The translations under genes were made by a program, and so were the position numbers. A stretch of 64,000 nucleotides of DNA from a virus, in IMG/VR virus record IMGVR_UViG_3300023178_000019, positions 34,564 to 98,563 of that record. One strand, written 5' to 3'. Position 1 is the stretch's first letter. Each line of letters starts with the position of its first letter. Of the stretch, positions 8,343 to 16,548 are shown piece by piece. The notes below the pieces were generated by a model, which was not told where the DNA came from, made no database searches, and saw only the letters and a list, made by a program, of their open reading frames with translations.

Positions 8343-9485
8343 ATGTCTAAAGTATTAGTTATTGGTGATTTAATAAATGATAGGTATATTTTTGGTTCTT
8401 CGACTAGGTTAAGTCCTGAAGCACCTGTACCTATTGTAAGTCAGGATCGTATAGAAGAATTTCTTGGTGGCGCAGGACTTGTTTATAACAACTTAAAAAG
8501 TTTAGGCGTCGATGCAACTTTATTAGAATACGACGATCCAAAAAGTGAAAAAACTCGTGTAATCTGTGATGGCCATTATGTTACAAGAATAGACGACGAT
8601 CGTTATGCTAACGGATTAGATATTTACAATGATATTAAAAAATTAGATTTATCTAATTTTGAATATGTTATTCTTAGCGATTACAATAAAGGTGTATTAG
8701 AATATTCAAAAGATATTATTGCACATCTTAATAGTTTTGATTGTAAAGTTATTGTAGATCCTAAACGCCACGTTAGTTGTTATGACGGGGCTTGGTTAGT
8801 AAAACCTAATTACAAAGAATACAAAGAATTAGGGTTTGAAAAATGGGACGGTAATATAATTGTCACTAATTCTAGTAAAACTACTACTGCTGAATTTGAT
8901 TTAAAACGTTATGTTTCGCAACCTGAACCTTTAGAAGTTAATGATGTAACCGGAGCCGGAGATTGTTTTCTTGCTGCATTTGTTTATGCGCTAACTAAAG
9001 GGTATGATTATCAAAAAGCATTAGATTTAGCAAATAGAGGATCAACTGAAAGTGTAAAACACGTAGGTACATATATTCTTACTGAAAAAGACTTGAATAA
9101 ACGTATTGTTTTTACTAACGGATGTTTTGATGTATTGCACAAAGGTCATCTTACATTACTAAAAGAAGCTCGCAGTTTAGGTGATAAACTTGTAGTAGGA
9201 CTGAATAGTGACGGTAGTGTAAAACGCTTAAAGGGAGACAACAGACCGTTTAACGATCTTGAAACAAGACGAGAACAATTAGAACTTATTCCGTATGTAG
9301 ACGAAGTTATTGTATTTCATGAAGATACGCCATATGAGCTTATTAAAGAACTAAAGCCAGACTTAATTGTTAAAGGTGGAGACTATACTGTAGAAGAAAT
9401 TGTAGGACATGATTTAGCACCTGTGCATATTGTACCTACAGTACAAGGTTACAGTACAACAAAAATTTTAGAGGCGTCTGTATGA
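8343..9485 (+). CDS. hldE: Bifunctional heptose 7-phosphate kinase / heptose 1-phosphate adenylyltransferase (HldE-like)
   Basis: 380 residues, two domains. Residues 1 to about 245 are a PfkB/ribokinase-type kinase: GDLINDRYIFGSSTRLSPEA at the N-terminus and the ATP/anion-hole motif NDVTGAGDCF near 200. Residues about 253-380 are a nucleotidyltransferase with FTNGCFDVLHKGHLTLLKEA (HxGH-type motif) and RLKGDNRPFNDL. The E. coli enzyme (about 477 residues) phosphorylates D-glycero-D-manno-heptose 7-phosphate and then makes ADP-heptose. Here the kinase domain is shortened but keeps its catalytic Asp. It overlaps hldD by ATGA and starts a four-gene operon. Confidence 0.9.
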   Translation: MSKVLVIGDLINDRYIFGSSTRLSPEAPVPIVSQDRIEEFLGGAGLVYNNLKSLGVDATLLEYDDPKSEKTRVICDGHYVTRIDDDRYANGLDIYNDIKKLDLSNFEYVILSDYNKGVLEYSKDIIAHLNSFDCKVIVDPKRHVSCYDGAWLVKPNYKEYKELGFEKWDGNIIVTNSSKTTTAEFDLKRYVSQPEPLEVNDVTGAGDCFLAAFVYALTKGYDYQKALDLANRGSTESVKHVGTYILTEKDLNKRIVFTNGCFDVLHKGHLTLLKEARSLGDKLVVGLNSDGSVKRLKGDNRPFNDLETRREQLELIPYVDEVIVFHEDTPYELIKELKPDLIVKGGDYTVEEIVGHDLAPVHIVPTVQGYSTTKILEASV

Positions 9486-10300
9486 AAATTTTAATTACTG
9501 GACACAAAGGATTTATTGGACAAAATCTAACTCTTAGATTACAAGACGAACACGAGCTATCAGGATATGAATGGCAAGCTGATTATTTGCCTGAAGTTGA
9601 AGGCTATGATTGGGTTATTCATTTAGGTGCTATTTCAAGCACAGCTGAACGTAATGTTGATAAGATCATGTTACAAAATTATGAATTTTCAAAATGGTTG
9701 TTTAATCAATGTAATCTAAAAGGTGTAAATTTTCAATATGCATCTAGTGCAAGTGTATATGGACCATACGAAAAGTTTAAAGAAGAAGATCCAAAACAAC
9801 CACAAAGTCCGTATGCTTGGAGCAAGTATCTTTTTGATAGATGGGTTACTGGACTCTCAAAAAGAAACATTATAGTTCAAGGATTTAGATATTTTAATGT
9901 ATACGGTCCTTTAGAAGACCACAAAGGACATCAAGCAAGTCCTATAACTAAATTTACTAATCAAGCAAAAGAAACTGGTACTATTTCTTTATTTGAAAAC
10001 AGCGACAAATACAAAAGAGATTTTATTTTTGTAGGCGATGTATGTGAAGCACATAAAAAATTATTATCTAGTGATGTTTCCGACATTTATAATATAGGAA
10101 CAGGAACTACTACAAGTTTTCAACAAATAGCAGACATTATTGCTAAAAAATATGATGCAAAAATTAAATATGTACCGATGCCGGATCATTTAGCAAATCA
10201 ATATCAAGAGTACACATGTGCAGACAATTCAAAATTAAGTAATATTGTAAAAATTAATTTTACAACAGTAGAGGAATATATAAATGGATCAGCCAACTAG
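9482..10300 (+). CDS. hldD: ADP-L-glycero-D-manno-heptose 6-epimerase (HldD-like)
   Basis: 272-residue extended short-chain dehydrogenase/epimerase. Rossmann motif GHKGFIG at residues 7-13. Catalytic SPYAWSKYLFD supplies Tyr and Lys (YxxxK), and the upstream Ser lies in FQYASSASVYG. HldD hallmarks are HLGAISSTAE, FRYFNVYGP, EDHKGHQAS and KRDFIFVGDV. The family epimerises ADP-D-glycero- to ADP-L-glycero-D-manno-heptose, the activated sugar for the LPS inner core. It is slightly shorter than E. coli HldD (310). It is translationally coupled to hldE (ATGA overlap), and its end overlaps the cupin gene by 17 bp. Confidence 0.9.
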   Translation: MKILITGHKGFIGQNLTLRLQDEHELSGYEWQADYLPEVEGYDWVIHLGAISSTAERNVDKIMLQNYEFSKWLFNQCNLKGVNFQYASSASVYGPYEKFKEEDPKQPQSPYAWSKYLFDRWVTGLSKRNIIVQGFRYFNVYGPLEDHKGHQASPITKFTNQAKETGTISLFENSDKYKRDFIFVGDVCEAHKKLLSSDVSDIYNIGTGTTTSFQQIADIIAKKYDAKIKYVPMPDHLANQYQEYTCADNSKLSNIVKINFTTVEEYINGSAN

Positions 10301-10670
10301 AAAGTCAGGTGTAGATCAAAAAGGTTGGGGCTACGAAATGATTTGGGCCACAAATGATTTATACTGCGGAAAAATTATGGTGTTTACTAGAGCTGGAGCA
10401 AAAACTAGTATGCACTTTCATAAAGAAAAAGACGAAACTTGGTTTGTAAACAACGGCAAATTTAAGGTTGCATACATTGATACAAAAAATTCAAAACTAC
10501 ATGAAAAAGAACTTAATGAAGGCGAAGTTTGGAGGAATCCTCCATTACAGCCACATCAATTAATTTGTCTTTCGAAAGAAGGAAGTGTTACAGAAGTTAG
10601 CACTCCAGATAGTGTTGAAGACAACTATAGAATTATTCCCGGCGACAGTCAAGTATTAAGCGAAGAATAA
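10284..10670 (+). CDS. Cupin protein, sugar-phosphate isomerase-like
   Basis: 128 residues forming a single cupin barrel. Motif 1 G(x)5HxH(x)4E(x)6G is seen as GAKTSMHFHKEKDE then TWFVNNG, and motif 2 as GEVWRNPPLQPHQL, giving metal ligands His, His, Glu, His. The N-terminus KGWGYEMIWATNDLYCGKIM resembles cupin domains of type II mannose-6-phosphate isomerases. Its place between hldD and gmhB suggests a step in sugar precursor supply. A dedicated GmhA (sedoheptulose 7-phosphate isomerase) is not present in the window, and this metal-dependent isomerase-like protein may stand in for it or feed another sugar. That is inference only. Confidence 0.75.
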   Translation: MDQPTRKSGVDQKGWGYEMIWATNDLYCGKIMVFTRAGAKTSMHFHKEKDETWFVNNGKFKVAYIDTKNSKLHEKELNEGEVWRNPPLQPHQLICLSKEGSVTEVSTPDSVEDNYRIIPGDSQVLSEE

Positions 10671-10671
10671 A

Positions 10672-11370
10672 ATGTATAGCATAAACTGGAGCAATAAAAA
10701 ATCAGACAACACTGTATCCGATAAAAAAGAATCTGCGATTCGATACAGTACAGATAAAACAGAAGAAGAATATAATATTCCATTCTACGATACTGTGAAT
10801 AATATTGCACCAAAAGTTGTTGTAGGTTTAGATAGAGACGGTGTTATTAATGTTGATCGTGGAGACTATACCTACAAGGTAGACGACTTTGAACCGATCG
10901 AAGGTAGTTTAAAAGCAATAGCTAAAATTCGTAGACTAGGTCATAAAATTGTTATTATAACAAATCAAGGCGGTATAAGTAAAGGCATTTATACTCAAAA
11001 CGATGTTGACACTGTACATAATCATATGTTTAATTTATTAGGTGAAGCAGGCTGTGCAAGTATAGATGCTCTTTATTATAGCGAAACTAGTGCTAGATGG
11101 GACCAGTATGCAAAACCTAATACCGGTATGTTTAAAAGATGTGAAAAAGAATTTCCTTTTATTAAATTTTCAAAAGGATTTTATGTAGGCGATAAAATAT
11201 CAGATCTAAAAGCTGCTTTTAAAATGGGAGCAAAGCCTGTACTAGTAAAAACAGGCTACGGAAATGAAACGTTAAAAGAACTTAACAAGTTTTCTAATCA
11301 AAAAATTAAAAAGAAAACTATTGTTTTTGATAATTTATCTAGCTTTGCTGATTGGTTATCTCGTCGATAG
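10672..11370 (+). CDS. gmhB: HAD phosphatase, heptose 1,7-bisphosphate phosphatase-like (GmhB)
   Basis: 232 residues. HAD motif I is LDRDGVINVDRGDYTYK (nucleophile Asp and general acid Asp), motif II IITNQGGISKG, motif III region KPNTGMFKR and motif IV FYVGDKISDLKAA. These are the GmhB/histidinol-phosphatase signatures. GmhB removes the C7 phosphate between the two HldE steps. The Cys/His zinc loop found in many GmhB enzymes between motifs II and III is not seen here (YYSETSARWDQYAKPN instead). A polar extension of about 50 residues precedes the HAD core. It is the last gene of the plus-strand cassette, and its 3' end overlaps the convergent oxygenase gene by 32 bp. Confidence 0.82.
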   Translation: MYSINWSNKKSDNTVSDKKESAIRYSTDKTEEEYNIPFYDTVNNIAPKVVVGLDRDGVINVDRGDYTYKVDDFEPIEGSLKAIAKIRRLGHKIVIITNQGGISKGIYTQNDVDTVHNHMFNLLGEAGCASIDALYYSETSARWDQYAKPNTGMFKRCEKEFPFIKFSKGFYVGDKISDLKAAFKMGAKPVLVKTGYGNETLKELNKFSNQKIKKKTIVFDNLSSFADWLSRR

Positions 11371-11962
11371 CTATTCCAAAATTTGCACTAATAGTGGATC
11401 TTAATTCATCAGCCTTGTGTGTTGATACATAATGATCTAAACTAGCAGGAAAGAAAATAATATCCCCTTCTTCTAGCGGCGGCGTAACTCTTCTTCCCAT
11501 AAACGGTTTGTTTGTAAAGCATTGTGCAAGATGTACCGGAAAATGACTGTAACTAGAATCATAAAAAGAAAAACTTGCACTGTTTGGTGGTAACTTTAAC
11601 ATATATGCACAGCTAATTACTAAATTTCCACCACTATGGGAATGTACTTCTTGGTATTGTCCTTTTGTATATCTATTTGCCCATGCTTGTCCGTACATTT
11701 TTTCACATGCTTCTTGTGACAATCCTATAGAATATGCATATTCGTCTACTAAATTATAAACAGTTTTAAAAAACAAATGCCAAGGAAATAAACTATTTTT
11801 TTCATCATTTTGAATTGTTGTTCTACAGTCACAATCCCAAAATGTTGCTTGATCAAAATTATCTTCAGACTCAATAAAAGGAGTAAATCCTTTTAAAATT
11901 TCTTCGTGATTAGGCATTTTTGTTTTATATACAGGTGTGCCAAAAATTACATTAAGACTCAT
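11339..11962 (-). CDS. 2OG-Fe(II) oxygenase family protein
   Basis: 207 residues with the features of the phage/cyanobacterial 2-oxoglutarate, Fe(II)-dependent oxygenase family: N-terminal NVIFGTPVYKTKMPNHEE, a WANRYTKGQYQEVHSHSGGN segment carrying metal-binding His, and a C-terminal GDIIFFPASLDHYVSTHK with the second His, then LRSTISANFGI with the Arg that binds 2-oxoglutarate. These enzymes hydroxylate proteins or small molecules. As the last gene of the operon with a glycosyltransferase and a carbamoyltransferase, a modification of the same sugar or of a fibre protein is plausible but not shown. Its start overlaps the end of the carbamoyltransferase gene by 11 bp. Confidence 0.78.
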   Translation of the reverse strand: MSLNVIFGTPVYKTKMPNHEEILKGFTPFIESEDNFDQATFWDCDCRTTIQNDEKNSLFPWHLFFKTVYNLVDEYAYSIGLSQEACEKMYGQAWANRYTKGQYQEVHSHSGGNLVISCAYMLKLPPNSASFSFYDSSYSHFPVHLAQCFTNKPFMGRRVTPPLEEGDIIFFPASLDHYVSTHKADELRSTISANFGIAIDEITNQQS

Positions 11963-13745
11963 TTTTTACCTTTACTAACTTTTTCTTTTCTGGCAAATAC
12001 AAATATTCAATTTTACTTTTTGCTAGTGTATGGAATGCATCTTCTAAAGTTTCAACTAGAGGATCGCCGCCTAAATTAAAACTTGTATTAAAAATAATCG
12101 GACAACCTGTCTTTTCTTTAAAGGCTTTAATCAAATCATAGTAGTTTGCATTTTGTTCTCTGTTAACAGTTTGAATACGGCAAGTTCCGTCTACGTGAAT
12201 AATAGCAGGAATCTTTTCTTCTACTCCGGGCTGACAATTAACAGCATACATCATTGTAGGAGAGTTTTTCATACCTCGCAAGTCAAACCATTCATGCACA
12301 TCTTCTTCTAGAATAGATCCTGCAAATGGGCGGAAATATTCTCTGTTTTTAACACGATTTACAAAATCTTTTCCGTCAGGATCTGTTGGATCATAAAGAA
12401 TACTTCTATTACCTAATGCACGTGGGCCGTTTTCACTACGTCCTTGAAATATTGTAACAATATTTTTGTTTGTAATTAAGTCGATAACATCTTCATTAGT
12501 AGCATCTGTAACTTCGGCAGAGTATTTTTTTGCTAGTTGTTGGATATCACCTTCTGTAATTTTATAATCTGGTCCTAGATAAACAGTTTCAGCTTGAGAA
12601 TCAATCGACATATCTTTAGTAAGACTTCTATGTAACCACAATGCTGCACCCATTGCAGTGCCGCCGTCATTTGAAACCGGCTCTACATAAAGATTAATAT
12701 CATTGTCTATCTCTTTTAAATAATGATAATTTGCAACACAATTCAACCCATATCCACCGCTTATAACAACATTTTTAATTCCTGTAGATTCAACAGCATG
12801 TTTTATTAGTTGAGTTACCGCTGCTTGAGATTCTACTTGTACTGCATATGCCATATCTCTTCTATTTTGGCATAGTGTTGCATCTTCTTCACCTTTGTCA
12901 ATCAAATAACTATATAAATTTTCGTTTAGAATAGAACCGTTTGGATATCTCGGAACAAATAAACTTCTATTACTTACTGGAATAGGCAAATCAGTATATG
13001 GATCAAATACCGGAGGAATTAAATCATTAGGTTTACCATATGGAAATAATCCCATAGTTTTTCCAGCTTCAATGGCATCCCAGCCACAGTATTCTGTTAC
13101 ACCCTCATAACACTTAACAATGCCTGCTCTATCAGATAACGAAGTTGAAAATTTACCTATTTCTTTACCAAAAATATCTTGATCAGGTGCTGTAAGTTCT
13201 GCTGTTGGCAGATAGTCTCTACAACCCATAGTTTTAAAAAGAGTTTGTATATTGTCTGGATATGTACATTTATATAATGTTTCAGTTTCCCACATATGTT
13301 TTATAGATCCGTCAACTTCTAAATCAAAACAAGTCCCAGCACCGTCAACAATAACTGCTACTGCTTCTTCAAAGCCACTTCTATAAAATGCTAAACTGGC
13401 ATGCATTTTATGATGTAGTTTAGATACATCGATTACTTGTGGATGCGGATCCCAAGGCGGAGAATACTCTATTAGACCTACTTTTCTAGCAAGACCTGTG
13501 TAAATATCCTCAGCAGTATAATCAACTCTACCAGCTGTTTCTGCAAGAGTTTGTGTATGCGATATTACCATGTAATCAAGTTTGTCTGTATACTCTAAAA
13601 TTTTTAGAATTGACGCTAACGGTCCTCCATCGTACTTTTTACGAGTAAGTCTTTCTTCTTCAATAGAAAAAACTATTTCTCCATCTTTTAATAAGCATAC
13701 TCCAGCATTGTGTCCTCTAGCAAGTCCTGCTATCCACATACTCAT
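11952..13745 (-). CDS. Carbamoyltransferase (NodU/CmcH family)
   Basis: 597 residues, full length for the family. The N-terminal ASKHA-type domain has GLARGHNAGVCLLKDGEIVF, SIEEERLTRKKYDGG, HHKMHASLAFYRSGFEEA and VDGAGT. Then come MGLFPYGKP and VVISGGYGLNCVANY. The C-terminal domain has the signature FQGRSENGPRALGNRSILYD and IIFNTSFNLGGDPLVETLED. These enzymes transfer a carbamoyl group from carbamoyl phosphate, through carbamoyl-AMP, to a hydroxyl, commonly on a sugar (nodulation factors, antibiotics). Here the likely acceptor is a sugar added by the neighbouring GT9-like protein. Its 5' end overlaps that gene by ATGA, so expression is coupled. Confidence 0.9.
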   Translation of the reverse strand: MSMWIAGLARGHNAGVCLLKDGEIVFSIEEERLTRKKYDGGPLASILKILEYTDKLDYMVISHTQTLAETAGRVDYTAEDIYTGLARKVGLIEYSPPWDPHPQVIDVSKLHHKMHASLAFYRSGFEEAVAVIVDGAGTCFDLEVDGSIKHMWETETLYKCTYPDNIQTLFKTMGCRDYLPTAELTAPDQDIFGKEIGKFSTSLSDRAGIVKCYEGVTEYCGWDAIEAGKTMGLFPYGKPNDLIPPVFDPYTDLPIPVSNRSLFVPRYPNGSILNENLYSYLIDKGEEDATLCQNRRDMAYAVQVESQAAVTQLIKHAVESTGIKNVVISGGYGLNCVANYHYLKEIDNDINLYVEPVSNDGGTAMGAALWLHRSLTKDMSIDSQAETVYLGPDYKITEGDIQQLAKKYSAEVTDATNEDVIDLITNKNIVTIFQGRSENGPRALGNRSILYDPTDPDGKDFVNRVKNREYFRPFAGSILEEDVHEWFDLRGMKNSPTMMYAVNCQPGVEEKIPAIIHVDGTCRIQTVNREQNANYYDLIKAFKEKTGCPIIFNTSFNLGGDPLVETLEDAFHTLAKSKIEYLYLPEKKKLVKVKNES

Positions 13746-14722
13746 ACATTTTCTCCGAAATTTTCTTTTGGTTGTTTAGGTGCAGTCTTAATAGACTTAC
13801 CTACAGTTTGTTTAATTGATTTTACGATATCATTAATATGTTCTTTGCTCATATTCATTGCTTTATCGTTTAATCTATCTGGTTCTTCTTCAGTACTTAC
13901 ACGTATAGGACTATAAACTCTTCTACCGTCTCCTATATCAAACACTGTTATATCTTTGTCATTTAGATAAGTTGTGTTGATAGGAAAAGTACTTCCTGTA
14001 ATTACAGTTGCTTGTTTTCCTAAAGATTTTGCAATATGTTGTCCTACACTGTCACAACCTAAGAAATGATCAGCTGCTTCTATTACACCTGCCCATATTC
14101 TAATATCCGGTATTTGAGGTTGTGCAAGCGGAGTGTTATCGCCGTCTTCATTATAAAATGGTAAGGGAAGTTCACTCATAATAATAACACCATAATCTTG
14201 TTTCAGTTGATTAGCAATATCAAGCATATCTTCTGCTCTAAAACTTCTAGATGTTTGGTCTATTAAACTTTCTTCAACACCTCGGCCAAATGGTTGTATT
14301 ACAATAACTTTATTAAATCCAGTAACATCTTTTACTTCTTGTACTACTGATTTTCCATTATGCTGTTCTGATTTATTAAGATATATGTTAGGTATAGGTA
14401 CTTCTCTTATGCCTTGTTTATTAATTTCAATATCAAATGCTTGTGCAAGACTACATTTTTGATTATAATATTCCCATATACGATATGGTTCTGGACTTAC
14501 ACAATTTCTATCTTTGATATATTGTTCAAATAATCCTTTATGCCATACATCGTATGCACGTCTATGAAGTGTAGGATGTCCTTTATAAAAGTCAGTTCCG
14601 CCTTCGCAAACAATAATAAAATCGTCATTTGGATTTTCTTTTTCATATAGTTCAAGTGCTGGAATTGAGGTTATAACACGACCGGCACCGCCGTTAATAA
14701 AGAATGCTGTAGATCTAGTCAT
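13742..14722 (-). CDS. Glycosyltransferase family 9 / heptosyltransferase-like protein
   Basis: 326 residues with a GT-B look. The N-terminal half has INGGAGRVITSIPALELYEK (GT9: G.GD.i.t.P...). The second half has KVIVIQPFGRGVEESLIDQ (GT9: P.....k.wp) and the diagnostic nucleotide-sugar region IWAGVIEAADHFLGCDSVGQ, then HIAKSLGKQATVITGST (GT9: D.gp.H.A.alg...v.lfG.t). GT9 contains the ADP-heptose:LPS heptosyltransferases, which matches the ADP-heptose genes facing it. Residues after about 290 are a basic tail. It is first in a minus-strand late operon driven by a perfect TATAAATA. The acceptor (LPS core or virion protein) cannot be read from sequence. Confidence 0.7.
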   Translation of the reverse strand: MTRSTAFFINGGAGRVITSIPALELYEKENPNDDFIIVCEGGTDFYKGHPTLHRRAYDVWHKGLFEQYIKDRNCVSPEPYRIWEYYNQKCSLAQAFDIEINKQGIREVPIPNIYLNKSEQHNGKSVVQEVKDVTGFNKVIVIQPFGRGVEESLIDQTSRSFRAEDMLDIANQLKQDYGVIIMSELPLPFYNEDGDNTPLAQPQIPDIRIWAGVIEAADHFLGCDSVGQHIAKSLGKQATVITGSTFPINTTYLNDKDITVFDIGDGRRVYSPIRVSTEEEPDRLNDKAMNMSKEHINDIVKSIKQTVGKSIKTAPKQPKENFGENV

Positions 14723-14748
14723 TAAGATACCTTTTTGTAATTACAAAA

Positions 14749-14756
14749 TATTTATA
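14749..14756 (-). promoter_or_regulatory. Consensus T4 late promoter for the GT9/carbamoyltransferase/oxygenase operon
   Basis: The minus strand reads TATAAATA exactly. Transcription would begin about 20 nt before the glycosyltransferase ATG at 14722, which is preceded by AAAAGGTATCTTA. Confidence 0.75.
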
Positions 14757-14794
14757 GTACACTTGATCCTATAATTACAAAAATGGTTTCATAA

Positions 14795-14824
14795 AAAAAG
14801 GCTGTACAAATATACAGCCTTTTA
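14795..14824 (-). terminator. Intrinsic terminator after the fibre gene block
   Basis: Inverted repeat AAAAGGCTGTA / TACAGCCTTTT (11 bp) with a 5-nt loop. On the minus strand it is followed by a run of T, ending the long fibre transcript just after the gene that stops at 14842. The symmetric A/T flanks could let it work from the plus side too. Confidence 0.8.
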
Positions 14825-14841
14825 AGTTTTATATGTAACAG

Positions 14842-15681
14842 TTATTCACCGTATGGGTTATTAGAATCATAGCCTTCAACGCCATACTCTTCATTTAGTT
14901 CATCACACTCTGGCCAACAAGAATCAACAAAGATTAAATCAATTCCTGCATCTTGCATTACTTGCGGAAAGTCTCTAAGACGTTGCTTGTATGTTTCGAT
15001 GCCTGCGGCTCTGTCTGCATCTACGCTTGAAAAAACCATTGCCGGTGCATCTGCTTCGGCAAGTCTTTGGTTTCTCTCAACTTTTATCATAGGCCATGTC
15101 TGAGGTAGTCCCATTACATCTACGTTTGAATTTTTATATAGGTCTAACGAATTAGTTTCAAAGTTCCATATAGATTTTTTATCATCGTATAACTCGTCTG
15201 GATGAATTGGATATTCGTATGAAAAATGTCCATACCCTTCAATCGGAGTTGCAGGGATTGTTTTTTCACCAGGAGTTTCCTCCCAATCTTCTAAATCTTT
15301 ATAATTATCATGATAATCTGATAAAACTTCAGCACCCAATGGATCTACAGTAGCATCGAGTTTAATAAGTTCTACTTCTTCTGGAATTTGACTAAAATCT
15401 TGTGTGATTTCTCTTGCTTCAAATTCTCTCCATACAGACTCAAATGATCCTACAGGATTTGCTCCTTCCGTATCCTTCCAAGCATAAAAATAAAGATACT
15501 TAGGTCCTTTATATGTCATACTAATTGTTTCTGTTGTTTCACCGTCTAGATAATTATCATTAGGACAATCATATGTATAATTTACCTCAACCCACTCAGT
15601 ACCGTGTTCATCAGTATCTGTTATAGTACGATAATCAACTACTTCGCTTTCTAATTCATCATTTAAATTGTCATCAGCCAT
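14842..15681 (-). CDS. Tail fibre assembly chaperone-like protein
   Basis: 279 residues, acidic. The N-terminal 160 residues are not recognised. The C-terminal part contains MIKVERNQRLAEADAPAMVF and AAGIETYKQRLRDFPQVMQD, which follow the pattern of the phage tail assembly chaperone family (RaeRN.lLa.sDw....da ... aYRqaLRdiPq). These proteins help fold or trimerise fibres, and their genes usually lie just after the fibre gene, as here after an S74 fibre and a putative adhesin. Earlier segments (YLYFYAWKDTEGANPVGSF, WREFEAREI) look like a beta domain. It is followed by a strong terminator. It could instead be a minor virion protein that merely carries this domain. Confidence 0.6.
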   Translation of the reverse strand: MADDNLNDELESEVVDYRTITDTDEHGTEWVEVNYTYDCPNDNYLDGETTETISMTYKGPKYLYFYAWKDTEGANPVGSFESVWREFEAREITQDFSQIPEEVELIKLDATVDPLGAEVLSDYHDNYKDLEDWEETPGEKTIPATPIEGYGHFSYEYPIHPDELYDDKKSIWNFETNSLDLYKNSNVDVMGLPQTWPMIKVERNQRLAEADAPAMVFSSVDADRAAGIETYKQRLRDFPQVMQDAGIDLIFVDSCWPECDELNEEYGVEGYDSNNPYGE

Positions 15682-15684
15682 TAA

Positions 15685-16548
15685 TTATCTCCAAGTAATT
15701 CTTACTAGTCCAGGATTTCCAGGTGTACCTCTACAGTTTCCTAAATCCTGTCCACACGTTGCTTTAATTAGATTTGACCCTGCCTTGGCAATTTGTCTAA
15801 ATCCTTTACAACAATTTGTACAACCGCAGTACTTAGTACCTGTCTGCATAGCATATTCGTGTCTATTTTTAATACCCCATGATTCTGATGTAGCACTTGC
15901 TCGTGAACCACAGTTCATGTTTGATCTGTATCTGTTAAAATAAGATTCGTTACCTAAGTCAACAAAATCCCATTTACAACCAATACATAGTCCTAAGTTA
16001 CACATGCCTTCACTTCTGTTACCTTGGTTGATACAGAAGCATACACAATATAGATTGTATCCGCCTCTTCCGCCCGGTACACATCCGCAACATATACCCG
16101 ATCCGCTAAACCAACTACCACATCCTCTTGGTGCATCACAACAAGCCGTAAAACACCCACAACCGTTATTGGTTGTACCATTGCCGCCTGCTCCTACACA
16201 GTAGTTGTAACTACATCCTGGTACAAACTGTCCATCAATTCTTCTAATAGTCTTCCGACCATAATATCCAGCATAAGCGCCACAACTTGCAATGTCGCAG
16301 AAACAGTTTCTACAACATTGGCCTGCTCCCGAGCCGCCGCCACTCCATACTTCAAATGTTATCTCTGATGCACACGTTGGTGCCGACCAACTTCCGCAAC
16401 GTCCGCAGTGCGCTCGACATCCGTGCGGACCGTTACACACTGAGCATGTATTAAAACATTGAAACATGCCCCCAGAGGTAACACCTTGTGTTCTTTGGCA
16501 CGTTCCGTCTGGAAATCTAATACCATCTGCGTATAAACAAGTTGCCAT
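15685..16548 (-). CDS. Cysteine- and glycine-rich fibre-tip protein, putative adhesin
   Basis: 287 residues with 37 cysteines (about 13%) and very high Gly. It opens MATCLYADGIRFPDGTCQRT, a start like the DGI.FPDG hinge found at the ends of marine phage fibres. Then come Gly-rich segments with Cys pairs (GSGAGQCCRNCFC, CGCFTACC, GICCGCVPGGRGG, CGCTNCCKG) and a final GTPGNPGLVRITWR typical of Gly-rich fibre-tip domains. No signal peptide. Position directly after the S74 fibre (stop TAA immediately followed by its ATG) and before a chaperone-like gene suggests a receptor-binding tip, comparable in role to the gp38 adhesins. So many Cys in a protein folded in the cytoplasm suggests metal binding or late oxidation. 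Function is inferred. Confidence 0.65.
   Translation of the reverse strand: MATCLYADGIRFPDGTCQRTQGVTSGGMFQCFNTCSVCNGPHGCRAHCGRCGSWSAPTCASEITFEVWSGGGSGAGQCCRNCFCDIASCGAYAGYYGRKTIRRIDGQFVPGCSYNYCVGAGGNGTTNNGCGCFTACCDAPRGCGSWFSGSGICCGCVPGGRGGYNLYCVCFCINQGNRSEGMCNLGLCIGCKWDFVDLGNESYFNRYRSNMNCGSRASATSESWGIKNRHEYAMQTGTKYCGCTNCCKGFRQIAKAGSNLIKATCGQDLGNCRGTPGNPGLVRITWR

Noticed and set aside
15993-16204. Short ORFs on both strands within the Cys-rich gene
   Set aside because: They follow from Gly/Cys codon composition of the real frame and have no start signals.
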